Shown here: in pieces, positions 1 to 7,649 of the stretch
Numbering within the stretch: position 1 is the stretch's first letter
How the letters are laid out: each line of letters opens with the position of its first letter
Assembly (NCBI GenBank): GCA_028751075.1
Contig: JAQZDA010000017.1
Location: forward strand, 1-43,026
Direction of reading: 5' to 3'
Origin: Euryarchaeota archaeon Ods02
GTDB taxonomy: Archaea; Halobacteriota; Halobacteria; Halobacteriales; Halorutilaceae
Length of the DNA: 43,026 nt
Translations under genes and position numbers: made by a program
Notes under the pieces: model-generated
The model's database searches: none
Seen by the model: only the letters and a program-made list of their open reading frames with translations
Told to the model about the DNA's origin: nothing

Positions 1-16
1 AGGGCTTCCTCTTGGT

Positions 17-490
17 CTAAGCATCCTCTAGACCGTCGTCGTTTTCGGCTTCCCGTAACCCCTGGTTTATCGCGTCGGCCTGATGGTGCATCACGTCGAC
101 CCGCACCCTCACCTCCTCGTATGGATGTCTGTCAGAGAGATCGTTCCACGCGCGGTAGCTCGCGAGCACGAGCGTGTGCGCCTGCGGACAGAACTCCGTC
201 GTCGGCGTGAACTCCGCCCGCAGAACCCTGGGGTTGCTGGAATCCAGGGCGTACCTGTAGCCTGCGTCTGGGTGTCGGCGGTCGAGGTTGAGCTTCGCCA
301 GGTTGTATCCGAACGTCATGTCGTAGACCCCTCGCTCCTCGAACACCTCACGTGTTCTCTCGTGGAACTCCACGTGGCCGTCACCACCGAGGATGTCGTG
401 GCCCTCCAAGAACTCCCCTGGTTCGGGGATGTAATCCTTCCTGTACTCGCCGTAGCCGTAGAACACCTCGTCCTCGCTTCCCGGAGTCAT
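17..490 (-). CDS. Conserved hypothetical protein, possibly MIP18/PaaD-like
   Basis: This is a 157-residue acidic soluble protein with no signal peptide or membrane segment. Its C-terminal half holds a Pro-Thr-(x)3-Cys-Pro element (TPTTEFCPQAHTLV, about residues 95-108) followed by a VRVRVDVMHHQAD segment. The spacing recalls the Cys-containing loop of DUF59/MIP18 (PaaD, SufT) iron-sulfur maturation proteins, but the similarity is weak and judged by eye. It is the last minus-strand gene beside the heme-copper-oxidase-like gene at 576-1949, 85 bp apart, so it may serve the same membrane or redox function. The start is an ATG whose upstream region contains GGTTAACC (515-522). I cannot assign a function with confidence; the reading frame itself is secure from codon pattern and length. 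Confidence 0.65.
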   Translation of the reverse strand: MTPGSEDEVFYGYGEYRKDYIPEPGEFLEGHDILGGDGHVEFHERTREVFEERGVYDMTFGYNLAKLNLDRRHPDAGYRYALDSSNPRVLRAEFTPTTEFCPQAHTLVLASYRAWNDLSDRHPYEEVRVRVDVMHHQADAINQGLREAENDDGLEDA

Positions 491-575
491 CGGTTTGTAA
501 TAACGCTGCAGTCGGGTTAACCTCCACCCCTCACATGTCCATCCCCCAGTTGCTCCAGCGTCGTATCTCTACTCT

Positions 576-1949
576 TCACTTCTCCCCCTCCTCCGCTGAC
601 TTCTTCGACGTCAGGGCCCTCTCCTCCGCTGACTCCTTCGACGTCAGGACTCCAGCTACGCCGCCAGGGTGGTGGCCGTCGACGGTGTAGATCACGTTAC
701 AGACGAAGAGACAGTACCCCAGAGACAAAACCGCCACGCCGGGGTACAGCACCAGGTTGACTCCGAAGACGAGGCCCGCCGTCGCCATCACCGCACCCAG
801 CGTCGTCGCCACTAGCTCGACTCGCTCGACCCTCTCGCTGTAGAGGTCGTCGACCAGGGGTACCTTCTCGAACCCCAGAAGGTCGCTGTACCTGTGTATC
901 CAGATGAGGAACGGCACCACGTGGTACAGCGTTCCGACCACGACGAACGCTAGGAAACCCACGAAGAACACGTGGGATGTACCCGTGGAGCCGAAAACTG
1001 CCGCCATCTCACCACGGCGGACGGTGCGCCAGGCAGCCGCCGCCAGCCAAGCAGCGAGGAAGGATACCGCGACGGCGTACCGCGCCAGCATCGGATGTCC
1101 GACGACGTCCATCTGGGATGTCCAGAGCTTCCGCGCGACGACGAACGTCAGACATCCGAGGCCTACGACGATTAAGACGAACCCCAGGGTGACTACGCCC
1201 TGGTTCCCCGAGAGATATCCGAAAGCCAGTAAAGCGGGTGCCACGGGGTAGACAGCCGTCTCCATGTCCTGGAGCCGGTGTTCGAGCTTCGTTAGCTCCG
1301 TCTGAGTGAACAATGTAGCCAGCTGGTAGATGGCTCCGGCGACGGTGGAGACGACGAAGCCGTACACCGCGACCGCTGCGTGTGCGGAGACCAGGTCCCC
1401 GTGTTCGATGGATGTCGAAGCTAGGAAGCCGTACCTGGTGTTAAGGCCGAGTGAGACGCCGGCGGCCGTCGCTAAAACGACGTATATCAGGGCGACGAGG
1501 AACTGTAGCTCGGTGACGTCGAGCCTGAAGGGGTTCGTAGACGGCAGCGTCCTGAGGACGTTGTAGCTGAAAACCCAGAAACCCACGGCTGCGACGACGC
1601 CGGGGAGGTAGAACCAGTCGAACCGTTCGAGGGAGGCCGCCGCCACCATTCCCGCTACGCCAACCGTGACGAGCGATAGCTGGAGTCGTGCGAGGAAGCG
1701 GGAGTGGAGGGTTGCGTCGCTCCAGACGGGGACAAACTGCGTCATCGCCCCCATTATCGTGATGCATATCCAGCCCGCCAGGAGTGCGTGTACGTGCGCT
1801 ATATCCGACGCTGGACCGACTTCGACGACGGAGGACACGCCGAGAACCGTTCCCGCCGCCAGGAACGCCAGCGCTACGACGAAGTGAAGGAGAGGGACGT
1901 GGCTCGGCGGACCCGCTTCCTCGTCTATCTCGCCGGGCACCCCTGCCAT
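576..1949 (-). CDS. Heme-copper oxidase subunit I / NnrS-like polytopic membrane protein
   Basis: This 457-residue protein has about 12 hydrophobic segments across residues 20-425. Several histidines lie in or at the ends of helices (AHVHALLAGW near 51-60, EHGDLVSAHAAV near 182-193, GTSHVFF near 325, GTLYHVVPFLIWIH near 338-351). That pattern is seen in shortened heme-copper oxidase subunit I homologues and NnrS-like proteins, which bind heme or metal and are linked to nitric-oxide metabolism. Whether it is an active oxidase or reductase cannot be decided from this sequence. The C-terminus carries two imperfect 11-residue copies (LTSKESAEER/LTSKKSAEEG), a recent-looking tandem duplication. 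Neighbours are two DUF2249 proteins and an HTH-10 regulator, consistent with an anaerobic or NO-related accessory cluster. Confidence 0.7.
   Translation of the reverse strand: MAGVPGEIDEEAGPPSHVPLLHFVVALAFLAAGTVLGVSSVVEVGPASDIAHVHALLAGWICITIMGAMTQFVPVWSDATLHSRFLARLQLSLVTVGVAGMVAAASLERFDWFYLPGVVAAVGFWVFSYNVLRTLPSTNPFRLDVTELQFLVALIYVVLATAAGVSLGLNTRYGFLASTSIEHGDLVSAHAAVAVYGFVVSTVAGAIYQLATLFTQTELTKLEHRLQDMETAVYPVAPALLAFGYLSGNQGVVTLGFVLIVVGLGCLTFVVARKLWTSQMDVVGHPMLARYAVAVSFLAAWLAAAAWRTVRRGEMAAVFGSTGTSHVFFVGFLAFVVVGTLYHVVPFLIWIHRYSDLLGFEKVPLVDDLYSERVERVELVATTLGAVMATAGLVFGVNLVLYPGVAVLSLGYCLFVCNVIYTVDGHHPGGVAGVLTSKESAEERALTSKKSAEEGEK
594..653 (-). repeat. 33-bp imperfect tandem duplication inside the 3' end of a gene
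   Basis: Two nearly identical blocks (cores CCGCTGACTTCTTCGACGTC and CCGCTGACTCCTTCGACGTC) lie 33 bp apart, in frame, near the end of the membrane-protein gene. They encode two copies of an 11-residue charged cytoplasmic tail segment. Confidence 0.75.
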
Positions 1950-1993
1950 CTAAGCTGTGTCGGGAGTGTATTCGTGGGTGGCCTGGCTCGCTG

Positions 1994-2260
1994 TCATCCG
2001 TCTCTCCAGATCACCGTCGTCACCCTGCCGTCTTCCTCTTCTACGGTGTCGTAGCTGTATCCTCTTTCGTCGAGCTTCGGATACAGATGCTGGGGCTTCC
2101 GGTCGTTGAACTGTATCAGGGCTGTGCCGTCCGGCAGCTCCTCCAGAAGCTCGAGGGTCTTCTTCAGGGGTTCCGGCGGCGGTAGCTCCCCTGCCTCCAG
2201 CGTCTCGAACCCCGTTACCTCTTCCGCGTCCACTCTATCCAGGTGTTGTTCCGGCTGCAT
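1994..2260 (-). CDS. DUF2249 domain protein 1
   Basis: This 88-residue protein has a variable N-terminal tail of about 25 residues and then a DUF2249 domain (about 27-86): PPEPLKKTLELLEELPDGTALIQFNDRKPQHLYPKL and a closing VTTVIWR strand. The domain is a TusA/SirA-like alpha/beta sandwich. In prokaryotes such proteins often sit beside hemerythrin, denitrification and heme-copper oxidase genes, and their biochemical role is not firmly known. Here it follows the heme-copper-like gene (44 bp upstream of it in transcription) and is divergent from the HTH-10 regulator. An identical 13-bp motif lies about 31 bp upstream of its start and of the second DUF2249 gene, suggesting joint control. Confidence 0.8.
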   Translation of the reverse strand: MQPEQHLDRVDAEEVTGFETLEAGELPPPEPLKKTLELLEELPDGTALIQFNDRKPQHLYPKLDERGYSYDTVEEEDGRVTTVIWRDG

Positions 2261-2291
2261 CGTCCGTCGTTTGATGCGCGGCCCGCAGGTC

Positions 2292-2304
2292 CGTTACCCC
2301 GAAC
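2292..2304. promoter_or_regulatory. Shared motif CGTTACCCCGAAC, copy 1
   Basis: The 13-mer CGTTACCCCGAAC lies in the divergent region between the DUF2249 gene (start 2260) and the HTH-10 regulator gene (start 2350), directly before an AT-rich CATATTC that could be a TATA element. The identical 13-mer recurs at 3261-3273. Its half-sites CGTT-N6-AAC(G) form an imperfect inverted repeat, as expected for a dimeric regulator. The role is inferred. Confidence 0.5.
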
Positions 2305-2349
2305 ATATTCAGAAGGGATTTGTTCGCGCATCCGATATCGACCGTAACT

Positions 2350-2982
2350 GTGCCGGAAGCAGAGATAACCATCCAGACGCCGGAGAACACCTGGATAGAC
2401 GACGTCAGCCGCGGCCACCCGGAGCTGACGTTCACCGTGAACTCCGCAGTCGCTACGGAGACCGAGGGCACCGCGGTAGTCGAGATAGATATCAGGGAGT
2501 ACGACGACGTCCTTCAGGAGATACGCGACCATTCGACGATATCGTACGCCGAGGTCATCGCGGAGACGGAGAAGGAGGTGCTCCTGCAGATAGACACCCC
2601 GGAGCCTGTACTCCTGCATCAGGCTCAGGAGGCCGGGGTACCCGTGGAGATGCCCGTCGAGATACAGGACGGTGAAGGCACGTGGCGGCTGCGTGCGTCA
2701 CGTGAACGTCTCTCCAACCTCACGAGCGCTTTTGCGGCGATGGGGGTCGAACACACCGTCGACTACGTCGGAGACGTCGAACCTGAGGACGACGAGGAAG
2801 TTCTCACCGAACGCCAGCGCCACCTGGTGAAGACCGCGCTGAAGACGGGTTACTACGACACCCCCAGGACCGCGACCCTCGAAGACGTCGCCGGAGAGAT
2901 GGATCTCGCGAAGTCCACCTGCAGCGAGATACTCCATCGGGCGGAGGGGAAGGTCCTGGAGTGGTACGTCCGAGACAGCTAG
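2350..2982 (+). CDS. HTH-10 (bacterio-opsin activator-like) transcriptional regulator
   Basis: This is a 210-residue cytoplasmic regulator. The C-terminal 50 residues (LTERQRHLVKTALKTGYYDT, then TLEDVAGEMDLAKSTCSEILHRAEGK) are a clear HTH-10 (Bat-type) DNA-binding domain. The N-terminal 150 residues start with EITIQTPENTWIDDVSRGHPELTF, typical of DmsR/NarO-like haloarchaeal regulators. I chose the GTG at 2350 because family members begin near this point; an in-frame TTG at 2320 would add ten residues of poor fit. No Cys cluster like that reported for some anaerobic sensors is present, so the input signal is unclear. It lies between two minus-strand DUF2249 genes and probably controls them and the membrane protein. 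Eight of its eleven Ile codons are ATA. Confidence 0.88.
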   Translation: MPEAEITIQTPENTWIDDVSRGHPELTFTVNSAVATETEGTAVVEIDIREYDDVLQEIRDHSTISYAEVIAETEKEVLLQIDTPEPVLLHQAQEAGVPVEMPVEIQDGEGTWRLRASRERLSNLTSAFAAMGVEHTVDYVGDVEPEDDEEVLTERQRHLVKTALKTGYYDTPRTATLEDVAGEMDLAKSTCSEILHRAEGKVLEWYVRDS

Positions 2983-2999
2983 GTGCGGCGAACCGGATG

Positions 3000-3230
3000 C
3001 TACTCCTTCGGTAGCTTGGCGACGAACTCCTCCGGCCCCACGTGTTCGACAGAGTAAGCTTCGTCGTCGAACTCCTCTACCTCCGCCTGGAACTCGTAGT
3101 ACAGGGGTTTCGGGTCGTGGTCGTTTACGATCACCAGGGTTTCACCGCTGTCGAGAGCTTCGAAGGCGTCGTGTATCCTGGGGTGGCGTTCCTGCGGCGG
3201 CATCTCACGGAGGTCGAGGTCGGGTTCCAT
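3000..3230 (-). CDS. DUF2249 domain protein 2
   Basis: This 76-residue protein is almost entirely a DUF2249 domain: LDLREMPPQERHPRIHDAF, GETLVIVNDHDPKPLYYEF and a final EEFVAKLPK strand. LDLREMPPxxRH is the canonical beginning of the family. It is a paralogue of the 1994-2260 protein but keeps the standard N-terminus that the other has lost. It converges with the HTH-10 gene (17 bp between stops) and lies 60 bp downstream of the beta-propeller lipoprotein gene on the same strand. The motif CGTTACCCCGAAC at 3261-3273 is 31 bp upstream of its start, so it may have its own regulated promoter rather than depend on read-through. Confidence 0.88.
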   Translation of the reverse strand: MEPDLDLREMPPQERHPRIHDAFEALDSGETLVIVNDHDPKPLYYEFQAEVEEFDDEAYSVEHVGPEEFVAKLPKE

Positions 3231-3260
3231 GGAGTAGGGCTGTGGGTGCGCGTGTTTACT

Positions 3261-3273
3261 CGTTACCCCGAAC
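3261..3273. promoter_or_regulatory. Shared motif CGTTACCCCGAAC, copy 2
   Basis: This exact second copy of the 13-mer is 31 bp upstream of the second DUF2249 gene. Flanking bases extend it to a perfect 5-bp inverted repeat TCGTT-ACCCCG-AACGA (3260-3275). It is a candidate operator for the adjacent HTH-10 regulator. Confidence 0.5.
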
Positions 3274-3290
3274 GACTTACTCCTGGCGTC

Positions 3291-4625
3291 TCACCAGGGT
3301 GGCGAGACGTAGCCCTCGTGGTCGTCGAGTGGGCGGACGCCTATGCCGTGGAAGTCGCTGTCGGCGTCGTCTCCCTCCGGCTGGATGACGTCTACTACCT
3401 CGCGTGATTCGACGTCTGCGACGGCGAACCCCGGGTTCACTCCCGTCGCTGCCTGAGGGTCCGCTGTCACGGGGTTGGGTCCGCGTAACGAGGCGAAGGC
3501 GTGTTCGCCGTCGGGTGCTACTGCGAGGATGTCAGGTGCGTCGCTGTCCTCCGGCGTTTCACCGGCTGCACGTCCCCAGTTATCGACGACCTCGACGACC
3601 TCGTGGGAGGTGGTGTCGACGACGGCTAAGCTGTTGCTCTCGCGGTTGGTTATCCATAGCTCTTCACCGTCAGGGGTTATCCAGACTCCGTGGGCGTCGA
3701 CGCCGCCGGAGTCGTGGTTCTTCAGGACCTCGTGGGTGTTGGCGTCGACTACGAAGTACTCGCCGACGCCGTCGACGTCCTGTTCGGGGTCGCTGGGCAG
3801 TCCCGCGGTGAGGTAGACGACTTCCTCCGATGGATGTGGGAACACCCCGCAGTTCGCGGCTACCTCGTCTCCGGTGTAGGCTTCGACGAGCTCGAACTCG
3901 TCGTAGTCGACCACGGCGAGGCCGGAGTCGTGGTAGCTTGGCCCTAGGGTGTGGTAGCTGTAGCCGGTGCCGGTGTAGTAGTGGCAGGTGGGGTCGCGGC
4001 CGTCGAATCCGTCGCCTTCCTCCTCCGTCAGCGTTATCTCGTCCACGACCTCGAACTCGAGGCTCTCGAGGTCGGCGTCGACCTTCTTGATGGTGTTTCC
4101 TCCGGTGTGGTCGACGATCAACGCGCCGTCGTCAGGTGTGAACGACGCGAAGTGAGAGTGGCGTCCGGTCTCTATCTCTGCGACTATCTCTCGAACTTCT
4201 GCGTCGACGACGGCTACGCCGTTTCCGTGGTGTACGCTGACGACGGCGTACTCGTGGGTGCTGTTGAAGTCGATCATGTGCGGCGCTAGCTCCCCGTGGC
4301 CGTGGCCGTCGTCGTCGTGTTCGTCGTGGTCGTCTCCGTGGCCGTGGCCGTCGCGTAGGACGTCGAAGTCGACGACGGCGCCCTCGACGTATCCGCCGTC
4401 GCCGTCGGGTATATAGATGTACCCGGTGTCGGTTCCCTGGTCGAGCGCCCAGACCTCGTAGGCAGCCGAGTTCTCTTCCTCCGTCTCGGGTTCTTCGTCC
4501 TCTCTATACTGCTCTTCCGCCCGTTGTCCTCCCTCGCCGTGCAGGCATCCGGTAGCCGCCGACGTCGCGGTCAACGCTGCAGTGCTTCCGATGAACCTCC
4601 TCCGGGTCTGCTTCCGCATAGCCAT
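3291..4625 (-). CDS. Tat-exported lipoprotein with YVTN-type beta-propeller and His-rich loop
   Basis: This 444-residue protein, counted from the ATG at 4625, starts with a twin-arginine signal (KQTRRRFIGS) and a lipobox ATGC with Cys27, so it should be anchored outside the membrane. A longer frame to 4673 only adds non-signal residues. After an acidic linker come about seven repeats of the YVTN/40-residue propeller type (for example GNGVAVVDAEVREIVAEIET and SNSLAVVDTTSHEVVEVVDN). A loop at about 94-111, HGHGDDHDEHDDDGHGHG, is a strong potential Zn/Cu/Ni-binding site, and further His residues (HMIDF, SVHHG, GRHSHF) follow. It may be a metal chaperone or sensor, or a partner of a redox enzyme. 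AztD is a known propeller metallochaperone with His-rich loops, but homology to it is not claimed. Confidence 0.78.
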   Translation of the reverse strand: MAMRKQTRRRFIGSTAALTATSAATGCLHGEGGQRAEEQYREDEEPETEEENSAAYEVWALDQGTDTGYIYIPDGDGGYVEGAVVDFDVLRDGHGHGDDHDEHDDDGHGHGELAPHMIDFNSTHEYAVVSVHHGNGVAVVDAEVREIVAEIETGRHSHFASFTPDDGALIVDHTGGNTIKKVDADLESLEFEVVDEITLTEEEGDGFDGRDPTCHYYTGTGYSYHTLGPSYHDSGLAVVDYDEFELVEAYTGDEVAANCGVFPHPSEEVVYLTAGLPSDPEQDVDGVGEYFVVDANTHEVLKNHDSGGVDAHGVWITPDGEELWITNRESNSLAVVDTTSHEVVEVVDNWGRAAGETPEDSDAPDILAVAPDGEHAFASLRGPNPVTADPQAATGVNPGFAVADVESREVVDVIQPEGDDADSDFHGIGVRPLDDHEGYVSPPW

Positions 4626-4881
4626 CACTTGTGTTCCTGGTGCGTTAAGACGTTCCGTACCGGCAACTTCCACCTCTGAACCTCACTCGGCCGAACTTGT
4701 TAGGTGTTACAACGTCTTAGTACGGGTTCCCTAACCCATGTCCGGAGAACCGATCCATCTGTGCGGCAGTCACTTGAGGAGCAGCTGATAGATTGTCTGT
4801 CTTTGGCTCCGTGAGCACCTGACTTACGTCAGCTTGGTCTACATCGACAGAAAGTAGTTCTAACTCCTCCACTACAGAGGT
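4626..4881. promoter_or_regulatory. Divergent intergenic region with two inverted repeats
   Basis: These 256 bp separate the His-rich propeller gene (minus) from the four-helix membrane gene (plus). They contain GGGTT-CCCT-AACCC (4724-4737) and CTGAC-TTAC-GTCAG (4819-4832), both perfect inverted repeats with 4-nt centres. They are candidate operators. I see no gene or RNA here. Confidence 0.4.
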
Positions 4882-5352
4882 ATGCCGTTGACGGAGTCCG
4901 TGGTAGATCTCCCGCCCGCGGTCCAGCTAGCCCTGCTTTCCGCGGCTGTCTTCTTCCTAACGGGTCTTCTCACGGGGGTGTGGAAGTACCGATGGATGTG
5001 GAGGACGGAGGAGGCGGAGGCGCCTTACTACGTCGACACCGCCCACCGCGCCAGCTTGTTGTACTCGTTCGCCTGTATCCTGATACTGCATCTCGCGTGG
5101 TTCAGCGCCTGGCCCGACGTCGTGGATCTCGCAGCCGTAGCGTTGCTCGTGTTCTTCTTCGCTGGCGCCGTCGCCAGCTACGTAGTACACGGGTTCTTCA
5201 GAGACACCGACAACCAGTTCCGTGATCCCTTCGTCCTCGCGGGAATACAGCTACCTCCGTGGACGCTCAGACTCGCTATGTACGGACTGATAGCCGGTGA
5301 GGTAGCTGGGTTCCTGGCTCTGTTCACCGGCGTCGGAGTCCAGTATATCTAG
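4882..5352 (+). CDS. Four-helix integral membrane protein of unknown function
   Basis: This is a 156-residue protein with four predicted transmembrane segments (about 14-34, 56-76, 80-103 and 128-150). Notable residues are GVWKYRWMW after helix 1, DTAHRASLLYSF at the start of helix 2, LHLAWFS in it and VVHGFFRD after helix 3. The recurring His and Arg near helix ends might bind heme or interact with a quinone or redox partner, but this is only a suggestion. It is divergent from the His-rich propeller lipoprotein and ends the accessory cluster. I do not recognise the family. Confidence 0.7.
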   Translation: MPLTESVVDLPPAVQLALLSAAVFFLTGLLTGVWKYRWMWRTEEAEAPYYVDTAHRASLLYSFACILILHLAWFSAWPDVVDLAAVALLVFFFAGAVASYVVHGFFRDTDNQFRDPFVLAGIQLPPWTLRLAMYGLIAGEVAGFLALFTGVGVQYI

Positions 5353-5581
5353 ACCGGCGACACACAGAGTGGTGGGGGGGGGGTGGAGTGCACGGAAGGG
5401 ACTGGTTCCGCTGGCCTCCGCGGTTGTCGCCAGCGCGCCGTACCTAAGCTCCGGTGGCGTAGGATGGCGGCTGGAGCATACCCTGGAACCCGTATATGAC
5501 GGTGGTTAAAGTACCTTTATCTGTCTAACTGTCATCATGTATAACTACTCTTATGTCGGTGGGGTTTGATAGAAGCTTAAG
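5353..5581. other. Intergenic region upstream of the ABC1 kinase gene
   Basis: This 229-bp gap holds a run of ten G (5374-5383), a short perfect inverted repeat TAAAG-TAC-CTTTA (5507-5519) and AT-rich TATAACTACTCTTATG (about 5540-5555), about 26 nt before the kinase start. The last is the likely promoter. No gene is visible. Confidence 0.4.
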
Positions 5582-7612
5582 ATGCAAAGGATCCGCACCT
5601 TGATCCGGTTCATCGTAGCTACACGGGTCCTAACCCCCATAATCTTCACCCAGATACGGGACCGCCGCCGTTTCATCCTCTTCGGAGGGGCTAGAGACCT
5701 GACTCCCGAGCAGAGGATGCAGCGTGCCGAAGCCCTCGCGGACGCGTTCGAACGCCTGGGCACCACCTACATCAAGCTCGCTCAGTTCCTCACCACCCGA
5801 CCCGACCTCGTTCCCCCGACGTACGTCCGCGCGCTCGAACGCCTGCAGGACGAGGTGCCCGCGGAACCCTACGAAGAGATCGAACCCCTGCTTGAGGAGG
5901 ACATCGGCGACCCCGATCTCGTCTTCGACTACTTCGAACGCGAAGCCATCAGCGGTGCCTCCATCGCGCAGGTCCACCGCGCCAGCATCCGCGGACAGCC
6001 CGTCGCCGTGAAGATACGTCGACCAGGTCTGGAGAAACAGATCGAAGCCGACCTCATCGCGATGTCGGTGTTCGCACCGCTCGGCAGGATGTTCCTCAAG
6101 CTCATCGGGCAGAAGAGCCACGCCGAGAGCGCGAAAGGGATCACCGACGAGCTCAAGAAGACCCTGAGGGAGGAGATAGACTTCGCCCGCGAAGCCAACA
6201 TAATGACGGAGCTACGGGAGAACTTCGAACGCGACGGCCTCGACGACCGCATAGTCGTACCCTACGTCTACCCCGAACACACGACGGAACGCGTGATAAC
6301 GATGGCGTACGAGGACGGAACCAAGGTCAAGTACACCGAGGAGCTACGGGACCAGGGCCACGACCTGAACGACGTCGTCGACGCCATCGCCGACGCCTAC
6401 CTCCACATGGCTTTCGTCTACGACGTCTTCCAGGCTGACCCCCATCAGGGCAACCTCGCCGTCAACGAAGAAGGACAGGTCGTGATCTACGACTACGGAT
6501 TGAGTCAGCGCCCCGACCCCGCCACACGTGAGGCGTTCACCGACATGTTCGTCGGCGTAGCCCTCCACGACCCCGACCAGGTCATCGACGCCTTACACGA
6601 GATGGGGGCCGTCGACCCGTCGATGGACCGCGACACCTTGCGTCAGGTGTCGCAGATAATGATAATGGACATCAGCGGACACTCCATCGACGACAGCGAC
6701 ATCAAGGAGATAGAGAACAAGGTCGACCAGACGCTGTACGACTACCCCCTGAAGTTCCCGCAGGACATAGTCCTCGGGATGCGCACCACGTTCGGGCTCG
6801 AAGGCCTCTGCGCGAGGATGTCGCCGGACTACGACTTCACCGAGAAGCTCTACCAGTTCTTCATCGGACAGGGCATCGTAGAGCTAGAGGAGGTGGAAGC
6901 CCAGGTCGTCGGCGACGGCTTCGTCCCCGACGTCGTCCGCAACGTCGACCGCAGCCTCGGTAGAACGGGGTTGTTCTCGAACGAACGCCCGATTCTCGAG
7001 TTCATCGGCCGCAACCCCGGGTTGATGGCGTGGCTGCCTTTCGGTGACCTACACCTCAACGGCGCACCCACGAACGGTGAATCCAGGGAGCTCGACTTCG
7101 ACTTCGGGGACGCCTCGAAGAACGGTGAGTTGGACACCGAGGACCTCAAGAACCACATAGAACAGACCTCGAAGGAGACCAGCAAACGCAACGCCCTCGG
7201 ACTGTTCGGCGCCGCGATGTTCATCAGCGGCAGCATGCTTTACACCGCCGCCGCACCTCTCTGGTGGACGTTGTTCATCCTCGGCGGCGTCAGCTTCCTA
7301 CTGGTGAAGAGGTCGTTCCGCGAAGGCGGCAACGTCCTCGGACCCAAGTACGTCGCCACTCGCCACCGCATCGAACAGTGGGACGAACCCGGGGAGGAAG
7401 ACGAAGGCGGGGAACCAGAGGGACCTGACTCGGTCACGCTACAGGAACCAGCAGCGGACGACGTCCACACACGCGGGAACGGCGACCCGGCCGGCAGACC
7501 AGAACGGAAACCCGTGCGAGTCGAAAGCGACTCCGACCCCTACAACAAGGACGTCGGCCCAGAACCCCCTACAAGGGACGTTGAGTACCGCGACGTACGA
7601 CGGCCGAGGTAG
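5582..7612 (+). CDS. ABC1/UbiB-family atypical kinase with C-terminal membrane anchor
   Basis: This 676-residue protein belongs to the ABC1/ADCK/UbiB family. Motifs in order are LGTTYIKLAQFL (59-70, the KxGQ helix), ISGASIAQVHRA (123-134, the Ala-rich nucleotide loop), VAVK with Lys144, EEIDFAREA (198-205), QADPHQGN (284-291, catalytic loop) and YDYG (303-306, metal-binding DFG equivalent). Two positions deviate from the usual signatures: KxGQ is KLAQ and DFG is DYG. A hydrophobic pair near 537-585 should anchor it in the membrane, and a long acidic disordered tail follows (about 595-676). Bacterial and mitochondrial members support ubiquinone biosynthesis; haloarchaea use menaquinone, so the substrate here is unknown. 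It is a single gene with its own AT-rich promoter. Confidence 0.88.
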   Translation: MQRIRTLIRFIVATRVLTPIIFTQIRDRRRFILFGGARDLTPEQRMQRAEALADAFERLGTTYIKLAQFLTTRPDLVPPTYVRALERLQDEVPAEPYEEIEPLLEEDIGDPDLVFDYFEREAISGASIAQVHRASIRGQPVAVKIRRPGLEKQIEADLIAMSVFAPLGRMFLKLIGQKSHAESAKGITDELKKTLREEIDFAREANIMTELRENFERDGLDDRIVVPYVYPEHTTERVITMAYEDGTKVKYTEELRDQGHDLNDVVDAIADAYLHMAFVYDVFQADPHQGNLAVNEEGQVVIYDYGLSQRPDPATREAFTDMFVGVALHDPDQVIDALHEMGAVDPSMDRDTLRQVSQIMIMDISGHSIDDSDIKEIENKVDQTLYDYPLKFPQDIVLGMRTTFGLEGLCARMSPDYDFTEKLYQFFIGQGIVELEEVEAQVVGDGFVPDVVRNVDRSLGRTGLFSNERPILEFIGRNPGLMAWLPFGDLHLNGAPTNGESRELDFDFGDASKNGELDTEDLKNHIEQTSKETSKRNALGLFGAAMFISGSMLYTAAAPLWWTLFILGGVSFLLVKRSFREGGNVLGPKYVATRHRIEQWDEPGEEDEGGEPEGPDSVTLQEPAADDVHTRGNGDPAGRPERKPVRVESDSDPYNKDVGPEPPTRDVEYRDVRRPR

Positions 7613-7649
7613 CTTACGGAGCCTTTCTCGTGAAGCGGTGGACTTCCTT

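Noticed and set aside
576-1949. Catalytic NorB or cytochrome oxidase subunit I
   Set aside because: The complete set of heme and copper-site histidines in the usual helix order cannot be established by eye, so only a family-like label is used.
5374-5383. Run of ten G as a G-quadruplex element
   Set aside because: There is only one long G-tract with no matching series of tracts nearby; it may also be a sequencing-prone homopolymer.
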